Shown here: in pieces, positions 17,312 to 25,815 of the stretch
How positions within the stretch are numbered: position 1 is the stretch's first letter
How the letters are laid out: each line of letters starts with the position of its first letter
Origin: an uncultured Clostridia bacterium
GTDB lineage: Bacteria; Bacillota; Clostridia; Christensenellales; Borkfalkiaceae
NCBI GenBank assembly: GCA_947627665.1
Contig: CANQWX010000019.1
Coordinates: 1-37,971, forward strand
DNA: 37,971 nucleotides
Direction: 5' to 3'
Translations under genes and position numbers: made by a program
The notes under the pieces: generated by a model
What the model was told of the DNA's origin: nothing
The model's input: only the letters and a program-made list of their open reading frames with translations
Databases searched by the model: none

Positions 17312-19123
17312 ATGAAAAAATTGGCAGCGGCGGCGATCGGTACGCTGCTCGTCGCGTCGATGGTCGCGGGAACGGGGATCGTCGGCACGCAAACGCAAAC
17401 GGGGTATGCTCCCCAAACATCGGGAGGCTCCGAGGTGAACAAAACGATTTCCGATGCTACGCCCGCGGCGCCCAAAGAAGCGCCCGCGCAGTCTGCGGAC
17501 GCGCCCGCCGAAACGAGCGGCTATTCCGCATATCTCTTCGTGCACTTCGTGGAAGAAGAAAAATCGGCGGACCATGAGCAGATCTATTACTCCGTTTCCA
17601 CAGACGGCACGGAGTGGACGACTTTGAACGACAGCAAACCCGTCTTGAAGAGCAACGTCGGGGAAAAAGGCGTGCGCGACCCGCACATCATCCGTACGCC
17701 CGACGATAAGTTCGTCATCATTGCGACCGACCTTTCCATTTTCAACCGCGGCGGCAATTGGGGCACGGCGCAGACGGGCGGCAGCCGCAATATCATTGTC
17801 TGGAAAGGGGACAGCCTCACCGATATGGGTACGGGCAAAGCGGTTGCGATCGGCACCGAGGACGCGCTCGACGTATGGGCGCCCGAATCCATCTGGGATG
17901 TGGATCAAGAGAAATACATGGTGACGTGGGCGTCGATCGTCGGCGACCGCGAAACCAAGACGTGCTACGATTGGCACTACCGCATCTACCGCAGCTACAC
18001 CGAGGACTTCGAAACCTTCACCGAACCCGAGGTGTACATGGAGCGGGAAGGCAATATCATCGATACGACCTTCTATTACAACGAAGCGAACCAAATGTAC
18101 TACCGCTTCACGAAGGACGAACACAACAAGTGGGTGTTCATGGAACAGGGTGCGCACCTCGACGGCGATTTCGAGATGGTCGCCACCTATTCGCTCGACG
18201 GCCAGCACTATTCCAAAACGACGGGCGTAGAAGGCCCCACGGTCTATAAGAGCAATACCGACGACAAGTGGTTCCTGCTCCTCGACAACTGGACGTATAA
18301 GCCCTATGAAACGGACGACATCACCAAGGGCGTCTTTACGACGGCGGGCGAATTCACCTTCAACGGGCCTCTTTTCCGTCACGGGTCGGTCATTCCGATC
18401 ACGCAGGAAGAGTACGACGCGCTTTTGGCGGCCTATCCCAACCCCGAACCCGCCGAACCCGACAAGACGGAAGGAAATCTTATTTACGATCTCGGTTTTG
18501 AAAACAATGCGCCCAAGGCATTGACGGGTAACTATGTCGCAACGGTGAACGGTACCATTACTTATGCGGATGGAAAGAACGGCGGCCAGGCAGCGGTCAT
18601 CAAGGGCGATAACAATTTCCTTTCGCTCGATGGGACCATGCTGAAGGGGCATCAGAATCTCACCGTTTCTTTTGATGTCAAGATAGGCGATACGAACCAA
18701 AATTATTGGGTGTATTTTGCCGCTCCCAATGATCATTCCACAGACGGACCTACCTATATTGGCGGTTTGTTCAAGACGGATGATGGCGGCTTGATCGCAT
18801 GCGAACGCTTCCTGAACGGAAGATCGCCTGATTCGTATAGCTACTTCGGGCCGAATGAATGGGTGAATGTGACGGTCGTCTACGGCAATACATCGACGAA
18901 GATATATGTCAATGGCAAGATCGCAGATAGGGGTAGACCCGTTACGGATTCTACATGCAGTCTTACGGATATTCTCGGCGAAAACCCGATCTTTTATCTC
19001 GGTAAGGCAACTTGGGGCAGCGGTGAATATTCCAACATGACGCTTGACAGGTTCCGCGTATACGACTATGCAATGCCCGACAGCAAGGTCGCCGAGCTAT
19101 ATGCGGCGGATACGGCGAATTAA
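17312..19123 (+). CDS. Secreted GH43 glycosidase with LamG-like domain
   Basis: A 603-residue protein with an N-terminal signal peptide (about 1-32) and a short Ala/Pro-rich linker. The five-bladed propeller of GH43 spans about 72-380: D123 in GVRDPHIIR is the expected base, WAPE lies near residue 190, and the Glu in VEGPTVY is the likely acid. GH43 members are mainly arabinofuranosidases, xylosidases and exo-beta-1,3-galactosidases; I cannot choose a subfamily by eye. Residues about 388-600 form a LamG/concanavalin-like jelly roll. Its codons use visibly more A/T at third positions than the GH43 part, suggesting a separately acquired module. The start follows AAGGAGG. There is no lipobox or membrane anchor, so it is released or held by its jelly roll. 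Confidence 0.87.
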   Translation: MKKLAAAAIGTLLVASMVAGTGIVGTQTQTGYAPQTSGGSEVNKTISDATPAAPKEAPAQSADAPAETSGYSAYLFVHFVEEEKSADHEQIYYSVSTDGTEWTTLNDSKPVLKSNVGEKGVRDPHIIRTPDDKFVIIATDLSIFNRGGNWGTAQTGGSRNIIVWKGDSLTDMGTGKAVAIGTEDALDVWAPESIWDVDQEKYMVTWASIVGDRETKTCYDWHYRIYRSYTEDFETFTEPEVYMEREGNIIDTTFYYNEANQMYYRFTKDEHNKWVFMEQGAHLDGDFEMVATYSLDGQHYSKTTGVEGPTVYKSNTDDKWFLLLDNWTYKPYETDDITKGVFTTAGEFTFNGPLFRHGSVIPITQEEYDALLAAYPNPEPAEPDKTEGNLIYDLGFENNAPKALTGNYVATVNGTITYADGKNGGQAAVIKGDNNFLSLDGTMLKGHQNLTVSFDVKIGDTNQNYWVYFAAPNDHSTDGPTYIGGLFKTDDGGLIACERFLNGRSPDSYSYFGPNEWVNVTVVYGNTSTKIYVNGKIADRGRPVTDSTCSLTDILGENPIFYLGKATWGSGEYSNMTLDRFRVYDYAMPDSKVAELYAADTAN

Positions 19124-19141
19124 CCAAAAGGAGAAACGGCG

Positions 19142-22100
19142 ATGAAAAATTATAAGAAAATTTTGGCGTTTATGTCTTTGGCGGCTGCCGCTACGGTCAC
19201 CTTTGCGGCATGCGGCGAAACCCAAAACGTTCCGCCCGAACATACGCATACCTATTCCGACAGCTGGCAGTACAACGAGCAGAGCCATTGGCACGCCGCG
19301 ACCTGCGAGCACGATTGGATGAAGAGCGCCGAGGCGACGCACTCCTTTACCGATAAAAAAGAGGGCGAGGAAACCTGCACCGAGGGCGCTACCGTCACCC
19401 GTACCTGCACCTGCGGCTATTCGTACACCTACACGACCGAGCCGCTCGGCCACGATTGGCAGGATAAGGAAGGCAAGGCTGCCGACTGCTCCACCGAGGG
19501 CTACACCGCCTACCGCGAGTGCAGCCGCTGCGGAAAGGTCCTCGATAAGAATGTCATCCGCCAGACGGAGCACAACTATCACTACGAGATCGTCACCGAG
19601 GACGAAGAGGGGAACCCCGTCGACAAGCACCAACAGGTCTGCGGCTTCTGCGGGGAAGTTCTCTCGGGTTCGCTTCGGGACCACTCCTACGGCACGACCT
19701 ATCAGCACGACGCCACCAACCATTGGCAGGTATGCGTCTGTGGAAAGGAAACGGAAAAGGCGGCGCACACCTTCGAGCAGAAGAAATTCGCTTACGACAA
19801 AGAGCAGCATTGGTACGTCTGCGACACCTGCGGCGAAGCGAACACGACCAAGACAAATCATGAATTCGATCCCGTCACGGGCGAATGCGCTTGCGGTGCC
19901 ACACAGGAGATCAAAAACTACTTCCAATACGAGGAGAACGGCAACGACCTCACCGTTACGGGCATGGTAGATGAGCTTGAAGGCAAGACGGAATTTGCCA
20001 TCCCCGCAACGTACGAGGGCAAGAACGTTACCGCCATCGCGGCGGGCGCCTTCCTCGGCAACACGGCGATCACCCGCCTTGTGGTTCCCGCTTCGATCAA
20101 GACCGTCGGCGACTTCGCCTTCCAGGGCTGCACGCATCTCGAAGAGATCGAGCTTCGCGGCGTCACCAAGCTCGGCACCTTCGATTATCAGGTGTTCAAC
20201 GGCTGCACCGCGCTCAAATCGATCACCCTGCCCGCAGCGATCACCACCATCGGGCAGAACATGTTCAAGAACTGCAAGAACCTTACAAGCGTGACTTTCC
20301 AAGGCACGGTGACCTACATCGACACGCAGGCATTCTACGGCTGCGAAAAGCTCGAAGGGCTTACGCTGAACGGCGCGCTCACCTACATCGGACAGAAGGC
20401 GTTCGCAGAGAGCGGCATCAAGACCCTCGAAGTGCAGATGGCAGAAAACGGCCGTATCGCGCAGGGCGCGTTTGAGAACTGCGAAGCGCTCACCACGCTC
20501 TCCATCACGGGCGGTATCCAGTACTTCGCAAGCCCCATCCTTGCGGGTTGCACGAAGCTCGAAACGCTCACCCTTCCCTTCGTCGGCAACTACAACGACC
20601 CCGCGAAGGCGACGGATACCCACTTCGGCTACCTCTTCGGCAGGACGGCGGAAGGCTATGCGATCCCCACGACGCTCAAGACCCTCAACGTCAAGGGCGG
20701 CTCGGTGGAGCTTGGCGCGTTTGAAAATTGCGGCAACCTTACCGTGAACGCCGACGCGGCGGTCAAGGTGCAGACCAAGACCTTCACGGGCTACACGGGC
20801 ACCTTTAACTGGGAAGGCACCCTGCCCGGGCCGACGCTCAGCGACGTCAAAGCCGATAAGGAAACGGTCTTTGTCGACGAGCAGGTCACGCTCAGCTATA
20901 AGGCGACACCCAACTACGAGGCTCCCAACACGACGACGGTCACCGTCACCGTGAAGAAGGGGGACGCCGCCGCGGCTCTGAACACCGACTACACCGTGGA
21001 AGGGTTGGTTTACACCTTCAAGAAGGCCGGCACCTACACCCTCACCGTTACGGCAACTTACAACGGCATCGAGGATACCAAGACCGTCACGGTCACCGTC
21101 GACGTTCACGGTCCCAACTTTACCGCAGTCACCGTGGTGGATGGCGTGGAGGACGGACATTGCAACATCGGAAGCACCGTTACCTTCACCACTACCTGCG
21201 ACGACAACGGCGAGAGCACCTTCACCTATGCGGTCAAGAAGGACGGCGCCGCCGCCACGCAGAGCGATTATGAACTCAATGAGGGCGAAAAGACGATCAC
21301 TTTCAAGACGGCGGGCGAGTACACCGTGGAAGTGACGGCTTCCCGCAACGGCAAGCAGGAAACGAAGAGCTTCACCATCGTTGCGACCGACCCCAACGCT
21401 GCAAAGCCCACGATCTCGTCGTTCACGGCGGACACCGAAAACCTCACGGAGGGGCATGCAGCGATCGAACTTCACCTCGATGTGACGTATGCGGAGGGCG
21501 ACAGCGCGCACAGCACGAATTACAGAGTTTCCGTCAAAGAGGGCGGCGACACTTACAGCAATGCGGACGTTTCCTACTACACGTTGGAGGGCAATTCCTT
21601 CCGTGCGCTCGTCGCGGGCGAATATCAGATCACCGCAACGGTCATCACGGCAAAGGGCGCCTATGCGACAAGCGAACTCACCTTTACCGTGAAACCCGTC
21701 GAGCTTGATCCCGAACTTGCGCAAGAGGTCACGCTCACGAACGGCTGGCTGCGTGCGGCAACGAGCGGAAGCGTTACGGTCAACTACACGTTGGGCGAAA
21801 GCGCAACCTACCTCGGCGGCTATGAGGTCACTTACGAAAAGGACGTCGATACGGCGGGCATCCAGGCGGGCAACGGCAATTCCGTGCAGCTCTCCCTTGC
21901 CGAAGCGAACACCGTTCACTTCAAAGTCGTCTACACGCACAAGGTCCTTGCGGAGAAAGTGTTTACGCTTGAGATCCCCGTGAGCTTTGTCACCGACCTT
22001 GCGAAGGCGCCCGTGCTCGGCTCCGATCCCTTCGGCGGCACTTACGGCGAACTTCTCAATTCCCTCGGCTTGCAGCTCTATTGGGACGTCACGGACGGCG

Positions 22101-23041
22101 CAGCGGGCGAACAGCTCACGCTTGCTGAGGTTTCCTTTGCGCAAGTCGAAAGCGCGAACACGACCAATCGGCCTCTGATCGTCGAACATGTTACGGGGAA
22201 CGCCCAACTGCCCTGGTACGTCATGGTAAACGGCTTCACGAACGAAGGCGGCACGGGCTACGAAACGGGCAAAGTCGCGGTCAAACTTACCGCCACCAAG
22301 GACGGCGCGACCGCCGCGGCGACGAAGTTCTTCGACGTCACTGCGCTTCATGACGCAGACAGCGCTGTCGGCATGAACGATTACGCCGATAAGGTCATGG
22401 GCGACAAACGCGGTGCGTTGAACTTCGACGAGATCACGAGCAGAGGACACCGTGAGAACATGATCCTCACCAAAGAGGGTCTCTTCGAACACCGCACAGG
22501 CGGCGATTGGACGCCCGACCAGAACGGGAAGGGACTCCTTGTCGTAACGGTGGACGGCGGCAACGGCAGAACAGCATTCGCCGATAACTTCCAGCTCGAT
22601 TTCGAGTACCAGATCATCAAACGTACGGGGTCGAATAAAAAGGCTTCCTTCTGTGTCAACTATCGCACGGGTTCTTGGGAAGGCTATTGCGGCTCGCAGA
22701 CGGCATTCTATGCGGAGAACAACGGTTCGACCATTGACTGCGCATCTTGGAACGGTTATGACAATGCCGATACGCGTACATGGGAGGGCGAAGCGGGGAA
22801 ACCCAGCGGCGCCGAATTGACCCATGTCTACATTCGCCTCAAACACACCGTAGAGGGCAGCAAGGCGAAGTTCGAGTGGACTTGGTCTTCCGACGGCAGT
22901 ACCTATAATCCTTGGTATTGCTACACGGCAGATGTGAGCGAAAAGGCGGGAGAGATGGGCGCGAAAATCTATGCGATGCAGTTCAATAATGAACAAGGCT
23001 CGTACTTCCTCGGCAATTTCAAACTCACAGATCTCGATTGA
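19142..23041 (+). CDS. Giant lipoprotein: CxxC repeats, leucine-rich repeats, Ig-like modules, jelly roll
   Basis: A 1299-residue surface lipoprotein of unknown function. C24 follows a lipobox-like FAAC. Residues about 30-255 hold repeats built on H-W-x(3-4)-C and C-x-x-C-G with a G-H or N-H step between units. Residues about 258-560 are BspA-type leucine-rich repeats, with recurring AFxGCxxLxx-I-x-LP. Three or more Ig-like modules of roughly 95 residues each follow (about 565-860). The last 220 residues look like a concanavalin-type jelly roll with codons richer in A/T than the rest. It is last in the operon, before a strong terminator. Such proteins usually bind glycans, host proteins or other cells. 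It may be the adhesin or scaffold of this glycan system. Confidence 0.8.
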   Translation: MKNYKKILAFMSLAAAATVTFAACGETQNVPPEHTHTYSDSWQYNEQSHWHAATCEHDWMKSAEATHSFTDKKEGEETCTEGATVTRTCTCGYSYTYTTEPLGHDWQDKEGKAADCSTEGYTAYRECSRCGKVLDKNVIRQTEHNYHYEIVTEDEEGNPVDKHQQVCGFCGEVLSGSLRDHSYGTTYQHDATNHWQVCVCGKETEKAAHTFEQKKFAYDKEQHWYVCDTCGEANTTKTNHEFDPVTGECACGATQEIKNYFQYEENGNDLTVTGMVDELEGKTEFAIPATYEGKNVTAIAAGAFLGNTAITRLVVPASIKTVGDFAFQGCTHLEEIELRGVTKLGTFDYQVFNGCTALKSITLPAAITTIGQNMFKNCKNLTSVTFQGTVTYIDTQAFYGCEKLEGLTLNGALTYIGQKAFAESGIKTLEVQMAENGRIAQGAFENCEALTTLSITGGIQYFASPILAGCTKLETLTLPFVGNYNDPAKATDTHFGYLFGRTAEGYAIPTTLKTLNVKGGSVELGAFENCGNLTVNADAAVKVQTKTFTGYTGTFNWEGTLPGPTLSDVKADKETVFVDEQVTLSYKATPNYEAPNTTTVTVTVKKGDAAAALNTDYTVEGLVYTFKKAGTYTLTVTATYNGIEDTKTVTVTVDVHGPNFTAVTVVDGVEDGHCNIGSTVTFTTTCDDNGESTFTYAVKKDGAAATQSDYELNEGEKTITFKTAGEYTVEVTASRNGKQETKSFTIVATDPNAAKPTISSFTADTENLTEGHAAIELHLDVTYAEGDSAHSTNYRVSVKEGGDTYSNADVSYYTLEGNSFRALVAGEYQITATVITAKGAYATSELTFTVKPVELDPELAQEVTLTNGWLRAATSGSVTVNYTLGESATYLGGYEVTYEKDVDTAGIQAGNGNSVQLSLAEANTVHFKVVYTHKVLAEKVFTLEIPVSFVTDLAKAPVLGSDPFGGTYGELLNSLGLQLYWDVTDGAAGEQLTLAEVSFAQVESANTTNRPLIVEHVTGNAQLPWYVMVNGFTNEGGTGYETGKVAVKLTATKDGATAAATKFFDVTALHDADSAVGMNDYADKVMGDKRGALNFDEITSRGHRENMILTKEGLFEHRTGGDWTPDQNGKGLLVVTVDGGNGRTAFADNFQLDFEYQIIKRTGSNKKASFCVNYRTGSWEGYCGSQTAFYAENNGSTIDCASWNGYDNADTRTWEGEAGKPSGAELTHVYIRLKHTVEGSKAKFEWTWSSDGSTYNPWYCYTADVSEKAGEMGAKIYAMQFNNEQGSYFLGNFKLTDLD

Positions 23042-23050
23042 TACCGGACC

Positions 23051-23094
23051 GGATGGAAAAAACAACCGCGGAAACGCGGTTGTTTTTTCCATCC
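23051..23094. terminator. Perfect bidirectional-type terminator
   Basis: A 20-bp perfect inverted repeat (23051-23070 and 23075-23094) with a GAAA tetraloop. The stem contains an A6 and a T6 run, so a shorter GC stem followed by a U-run forms in either direction. It begins 9 nt after the stop codon of the giant lipoprotein and isolates the glycan operon from the uronate operon. Confidence 0.92.
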
Positions 23095-23100
23095 GAGAGG

Positions 23101-23129
23101 TTGCCTTTTTGACGGACGTATGCTATAAT
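23101..23129 (+). promoter_or_regulatory. Promoter of the uronate operon
   Basis: TTGCCT at 23101-23106 and a perfect TATAAT at 23124-23129, spacer 17 bp, with an extended -10 (TGCTATAAT). It lies immediately after the terminator. Transcription would start about 23136, only a few bases before the first possible start codon of the kinase gene. Confidence 0.72.
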
Positions 23130-23146
23130 TTCCAACGGTGAAGATC

Positions 23147-24136
23147 ATGAACGCAATTCTTACGATCGGCGAGCTATTGCTCCGCCTTACGCCTCCCTGC
23201 GGCGTGCGCCTCACGGACGCGGAAAACTTTTCCGTCCGCTTCGGCGGAAGCGAGGCGAACGTTGCCACGGCGCTATCGGGCTTCGGCGAAAAGAGCCGCT
23301 TTGTGACGGCGCTCCCCGAGGGCGAACTCGGGCAGGCCGCGGAAAACAGCCTGCGCCGCTGCGGCGTCGATACCCGCTTTTGCGTGCGCGCCAAGGGCAG
23401 AATGGGGCTGTATTACTATGAACAGGGCGCCTCTCTGCGCGCGGGCAGGGTCATCTACGACCGCGCAGGCTCCGTCTTTGCGCAAACGCCCGTTTCCGCC
23501 TATCCGCTTGCGGAAGCGTTGGAGGGCGTGCGGCACCTGCACCTCTCGGGCATCACGCCCGCGCTCGGCAGCTACGCCGCCGCGCTTTGCCTCCTCGCCC
23601 TCAAAGAGGCGAAGAGCAGGGGGTGTTCCACCTCCTTCGACCTCAACTACCGCGCCGACCTCTGGTCCGAAGAAGAGGCGAAGAAGGCCTTTGGCGCGCT
23701 CTTTCCCTTCGTCGATCTCTGCATCGCAAGTTCGGACGGGCTGGGCATTCTCGGGCTTTCCCCCGCGGGTACGGACCCTGCGGCATGCCGCGCCGCCGCG
23801 AAAGAGATCAAGGAGCGCTACGGCTTCCGCGCCGCCGCCCTCACCGTGCGGGAGAGCGTTTCCGCCTCTTTGAACCGCCTCTCGGGGGTGCTGTATGGGG
23901 AGGAAGCCTACTTCTCGCCCGTCTTTACGGTGGACATTGCAGACCGCGTGGGCGGCGGGGACGCCTTTGCGGCGGGACTGCTCCACGCCCTTTTGCGCGG
24001 CGCTGCGGGAGGGGAGGCGATCGCCTTTGCCGCCGCCGCGAACGCCTATAAACACACCCTCTACGGGGACAATTTCTGCGTTCCCGCGGAGGAGATCGAC
24101 GCCGTTTTGCGCGGCGATACCCGTCTGAGGAGATAA
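23147..24136 (+). CDS. kdgK: 2-keto-3-deoxygluconate kinase, PfkB family
   Basis: A 329-residue ribokinase-type sugar kinase that phosphorylates KDG to KDPG. The N-terminus LTIGELLLRL, the substrate-side GGSEANVA motif, RMGLYYYEQGASLR and the C-terminal GGGDAFAAG with catalytic D272 are the hallmarks of KDG kinases. KDPG aldolase is encoded next, which supports this substrate. The start is uncertain: ATG 23147 has a short GGTGA upstream, while GTG 23138 in the same frame would add three residues. Either way the predicted transcript begins within about 10 nt of the start. First gene of the uronate operon; 1 nt separates its stop from the aldolase start. Confidence 0.9.
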   Translation: MNAILTIGELLLRLTPPCGVRLTDAENFSVRFGGSEANVATALSGFGEKSRFVTALPEGELGQAAENSLRRCGVDTRFCVRAKGRMGLYYYEQGASLRAGRVIYDRAGSVFAQTPVSAYPLAEALEGVRHLHLSGITPALGSYAAALCLLALKEAKSRGCSTSFDLNYRADLWSEEEAKKAFGALFPFVDLCIASSDGLGILGLSPAGTDPAACRAAAKEIKERYGFRAAALTVRESVSASLNRLSGVLYGEEAYFSPVFTVDIADRVGGGDAFAAGLLHALLRGAAGGEAIAFAAAANAYKHTLYGDNFCVPAEEIDAVLRGDTRLRR

Positions 24137-24137
24137 T

Positions 24138-24731
24138 ATGAAGCACATCGTTCCCGTCGTTGCCTTCCGCACGGAGGAGGAGGCGCTGCAAGGGCTGTCG
24201 GGGCTGCTTGCGGGCGGACTTCCCGTCGCCGAGATCACCTTCCGCACGCCCTACGCGGAAGAGGCGATCGGGCTTTGCCGCAAACGATTTCCCGAGATCG
24301 CCGTGGGCGCTGGCTCCGTCGCCGACGCCGAAACGGCAAGGCGCGCCATTTCCCGCGGCGCGCGGTTCGTCGTTTCCCCCGGGCTTTCGGAGGAGATCGC
24401 CCGCGTGTGTGCGGAGAGCGGCGTTCCCTATCTTCCCGGGGCGGTCACGCCCACCGAGATCATGCGCGCCCTCGCGCTCGGCATTTCCACCGTCAAATTT
24501 TTCCCCGCGGACGCGTTCGGCGGTCTGAAAGCGCTCAAAGCGCTCTCGGCGCCCTTCCCGCAGGTGAAATTCGTCCCGACGGGCGGCGTGGGGGAGGCGG
24601 ACCTCGGCGCCTATCTGTCCTGCCCCTGCGTGGCGGCGGTCGGCGGGAGCTTTATGATGCGCGGAAACGTCGCCGAAAATTGCAGGCGGATCCTCAAGAT
24701 CTGCGCAGGGGTGGAAGATGGATCTGCGTGA
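24138..24731 (+). CDS. kdgA: KDPG/KHG aldolase
   Basis: A 197-residue class I aldolase that splits 2-keto-3-deoxy-6-phosphogluconate into pyruvate and glyceraldehyde-3-phosphate, the last step of uronate breakdown. K120 in STVKFFPA is the Schiff-base lysine, E32 in AEITFRT the general base, and FVVSPG and PTGGVG are the phosphate-binding segments. Length is slightly short of the usual 205-215 but complete. An AGGAGA site overlaps the end of the kinase gene, and its 3' end overlaps the GH88 gene by 14 nt, indicating tight translational coupling. Confidence 0.94.
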   Translation: MKHIVPVVAFRTEEEALQGLSGLLAGGLPVAEITFRTPYAEEAIGLCRKRFPEIAVGAGSVADAETARRAISRGARFVVSPGLSEEIARVCAESGVPYLPGAVTPTEIMRALALGISTVKFFPADAFGGLKALKALSAPFPQVKFVPTGGVGEADLGAYLSCPCVAAVGGSFMMRGNVAENCRRILKICAGVEDGSA

Positions 24732-25815
24732 ACTCATCGAGGCCGTCTACCGCAAGGAGCTGCTTGTGGCGGTGCGCAGCGGGGAGAAGATCCCCTATGC
24801 CGAGGACGGCGCGGGGCGCTTCGACGATAAGTCGGGCGACATCTGCTGGTGGACGAACGGCTTTTGGGCGGGCCTTTTATGGCAGCTCTACGCCTATCGC
24901 AGAAATGCGCTCTTCCGCCGCACCGCGGAGCGCATTGAAAAAAAGCTCGACCGCAACTTTCTGTCCGCGGCGGGCATGGATCACGACAGCGGCTTCAAAT
25001 GGCTGCTCACGGCGGGCGCCGATCTACAGCTCACGGGCAGCGAAAAGAGCAAGAACCGCTTGCTTCTCGCCGCAAACGACCTCGCGGGCAGGTTCAATCC
25101 CGCGGGGGGATTTCTCCGCGCGTGGAACGACGAAACGGGCGAAAAGGCGGGCTGGGCGATCATCGACTGCATGATGAACCTGCCCCTTCTCTACCGTGCG
25201 GGCAAGCTCACGCGCGACCCGCGCTTTTCCGCCATCGCCCTGCGCCATGCCGAAACGGCGCGGCGTTACTTGATCCGCGAGGACGGTTCCGCCCGCCACA
25301 TCGCCGTGTTCGACCCCGCCACGGGCGCCTTTTCGGAGGAACTCGGCGGGCAGGGGATGGGGCGCGGATCGTCGTGGTCGCGCGGACAGGCGTGGGCGAT
25401 CTACGGTTTCACGCTCTCCTATCTGCATACGGGCCGCCGCGCCTTTTTGCGGACCGCCGAACGTTGCGCGGACCGTTTTCTCTCCCTTCTGCCCGCAAGC
25501 GGGCTTGTTCCCGCCGACCTTTGCCAGCCCGCGGACTGTCCCTATGAGGACGGCAGCGCCGCCGCGATCGCAGCCTGCGGTCTTTTCGAACTTTCCCGCG
25601 CGACGGGGAAGGGGAAGTACCGCGCGGCTTCCCGAACACTTTTGGAAACGCTTGCCGGAAAGCGCTGCGATTTCTCCCCCGCACGGGACGGGCTTCTCAC
25701 CCATTGCAGCGTGGCGTATCAAGGCGGGGAACACAACATCGCACTCATCTACGGCGACTATTTCTTTACGGAAGCCGTGTTAAAATTTTTGGATAAGGAG
25801 ATCTTTTTATGGTAA
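24718..25815 (+). CDS. GH88 unsaturated glucuronyl hydrolase
   Basis: A 365-residue alpha/alpha-barrel enzyme that hydrates the double bond of 4,5-unsaturated glucuronic acid at the end of lyase-made oligosaccharides, releasing the sugar. D90 in MDHDSGF and D150 in WAIIDCMMNLPLL correspond to the two catalytic aspartates of the Bacillus enzyme, D88 and D149. SWSRGQAWAIYG and the EDGSAAAIAACGL stretch are also family features. There is no signal peptide, so it acts in the cytoplasm on imported oligosaccharides. No lyase or dedicated importer is encoded in this operon. GH88 is best known for glycosaminoglycan products, but GlcA-capped plant glycans are possible. The gene overlaps the DUF2264 gene by 7 nt. 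Confidence 0.9.
   Translation: MDLRELIEAVYRKELLVAVRSGEKIPYAEDGAGRFDDKSGDICWWTNGFWAGLLWQLYAYRRNALFRRTAERIEKKLDRNFLSAAGMDHDSGFKWLLTAGADLQLTGSEKSKNRLLLAANDLAGRFNPAGGFLRAWNDETGEKAGWAIIDCMMNLPLLYRAGKLTRDPRFSAIALRHAETARRYLIREDGSARHIAVFDPATGAFSEELGGQGMGRGSSWSRGQAWAIYGFTLSYLHTGRRAFLRTAERCADRFLSLLPASGLVPADLCQPADCPYEDGSAAAIAACGLFELSRATGKGKYRAASRTLLETLAGKRCDFSPARDGLLTHCSVAYQGGEHNIALIYGDYFFTEAVLKFLDKEIFLW

Noticed and set aside
19097-23092. 1331-codon open frame on the minus strand opposite the giant lipoprotein
   Set aside because: It is a shadow caused by GC-rich third positions. The plus-strand frame has a signal peptide, ribosome binding site and recognisable repeats; the minus frame is rich in Arg/Val/Gly without domains and reads through the terminator.
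23109-23129. TTGACG at 23109 as the -35 of the uronate promoter
   Set aside because: It is only 9 bp from the -10; TTGCCT at 23101 has the proper 17-bp spacing.
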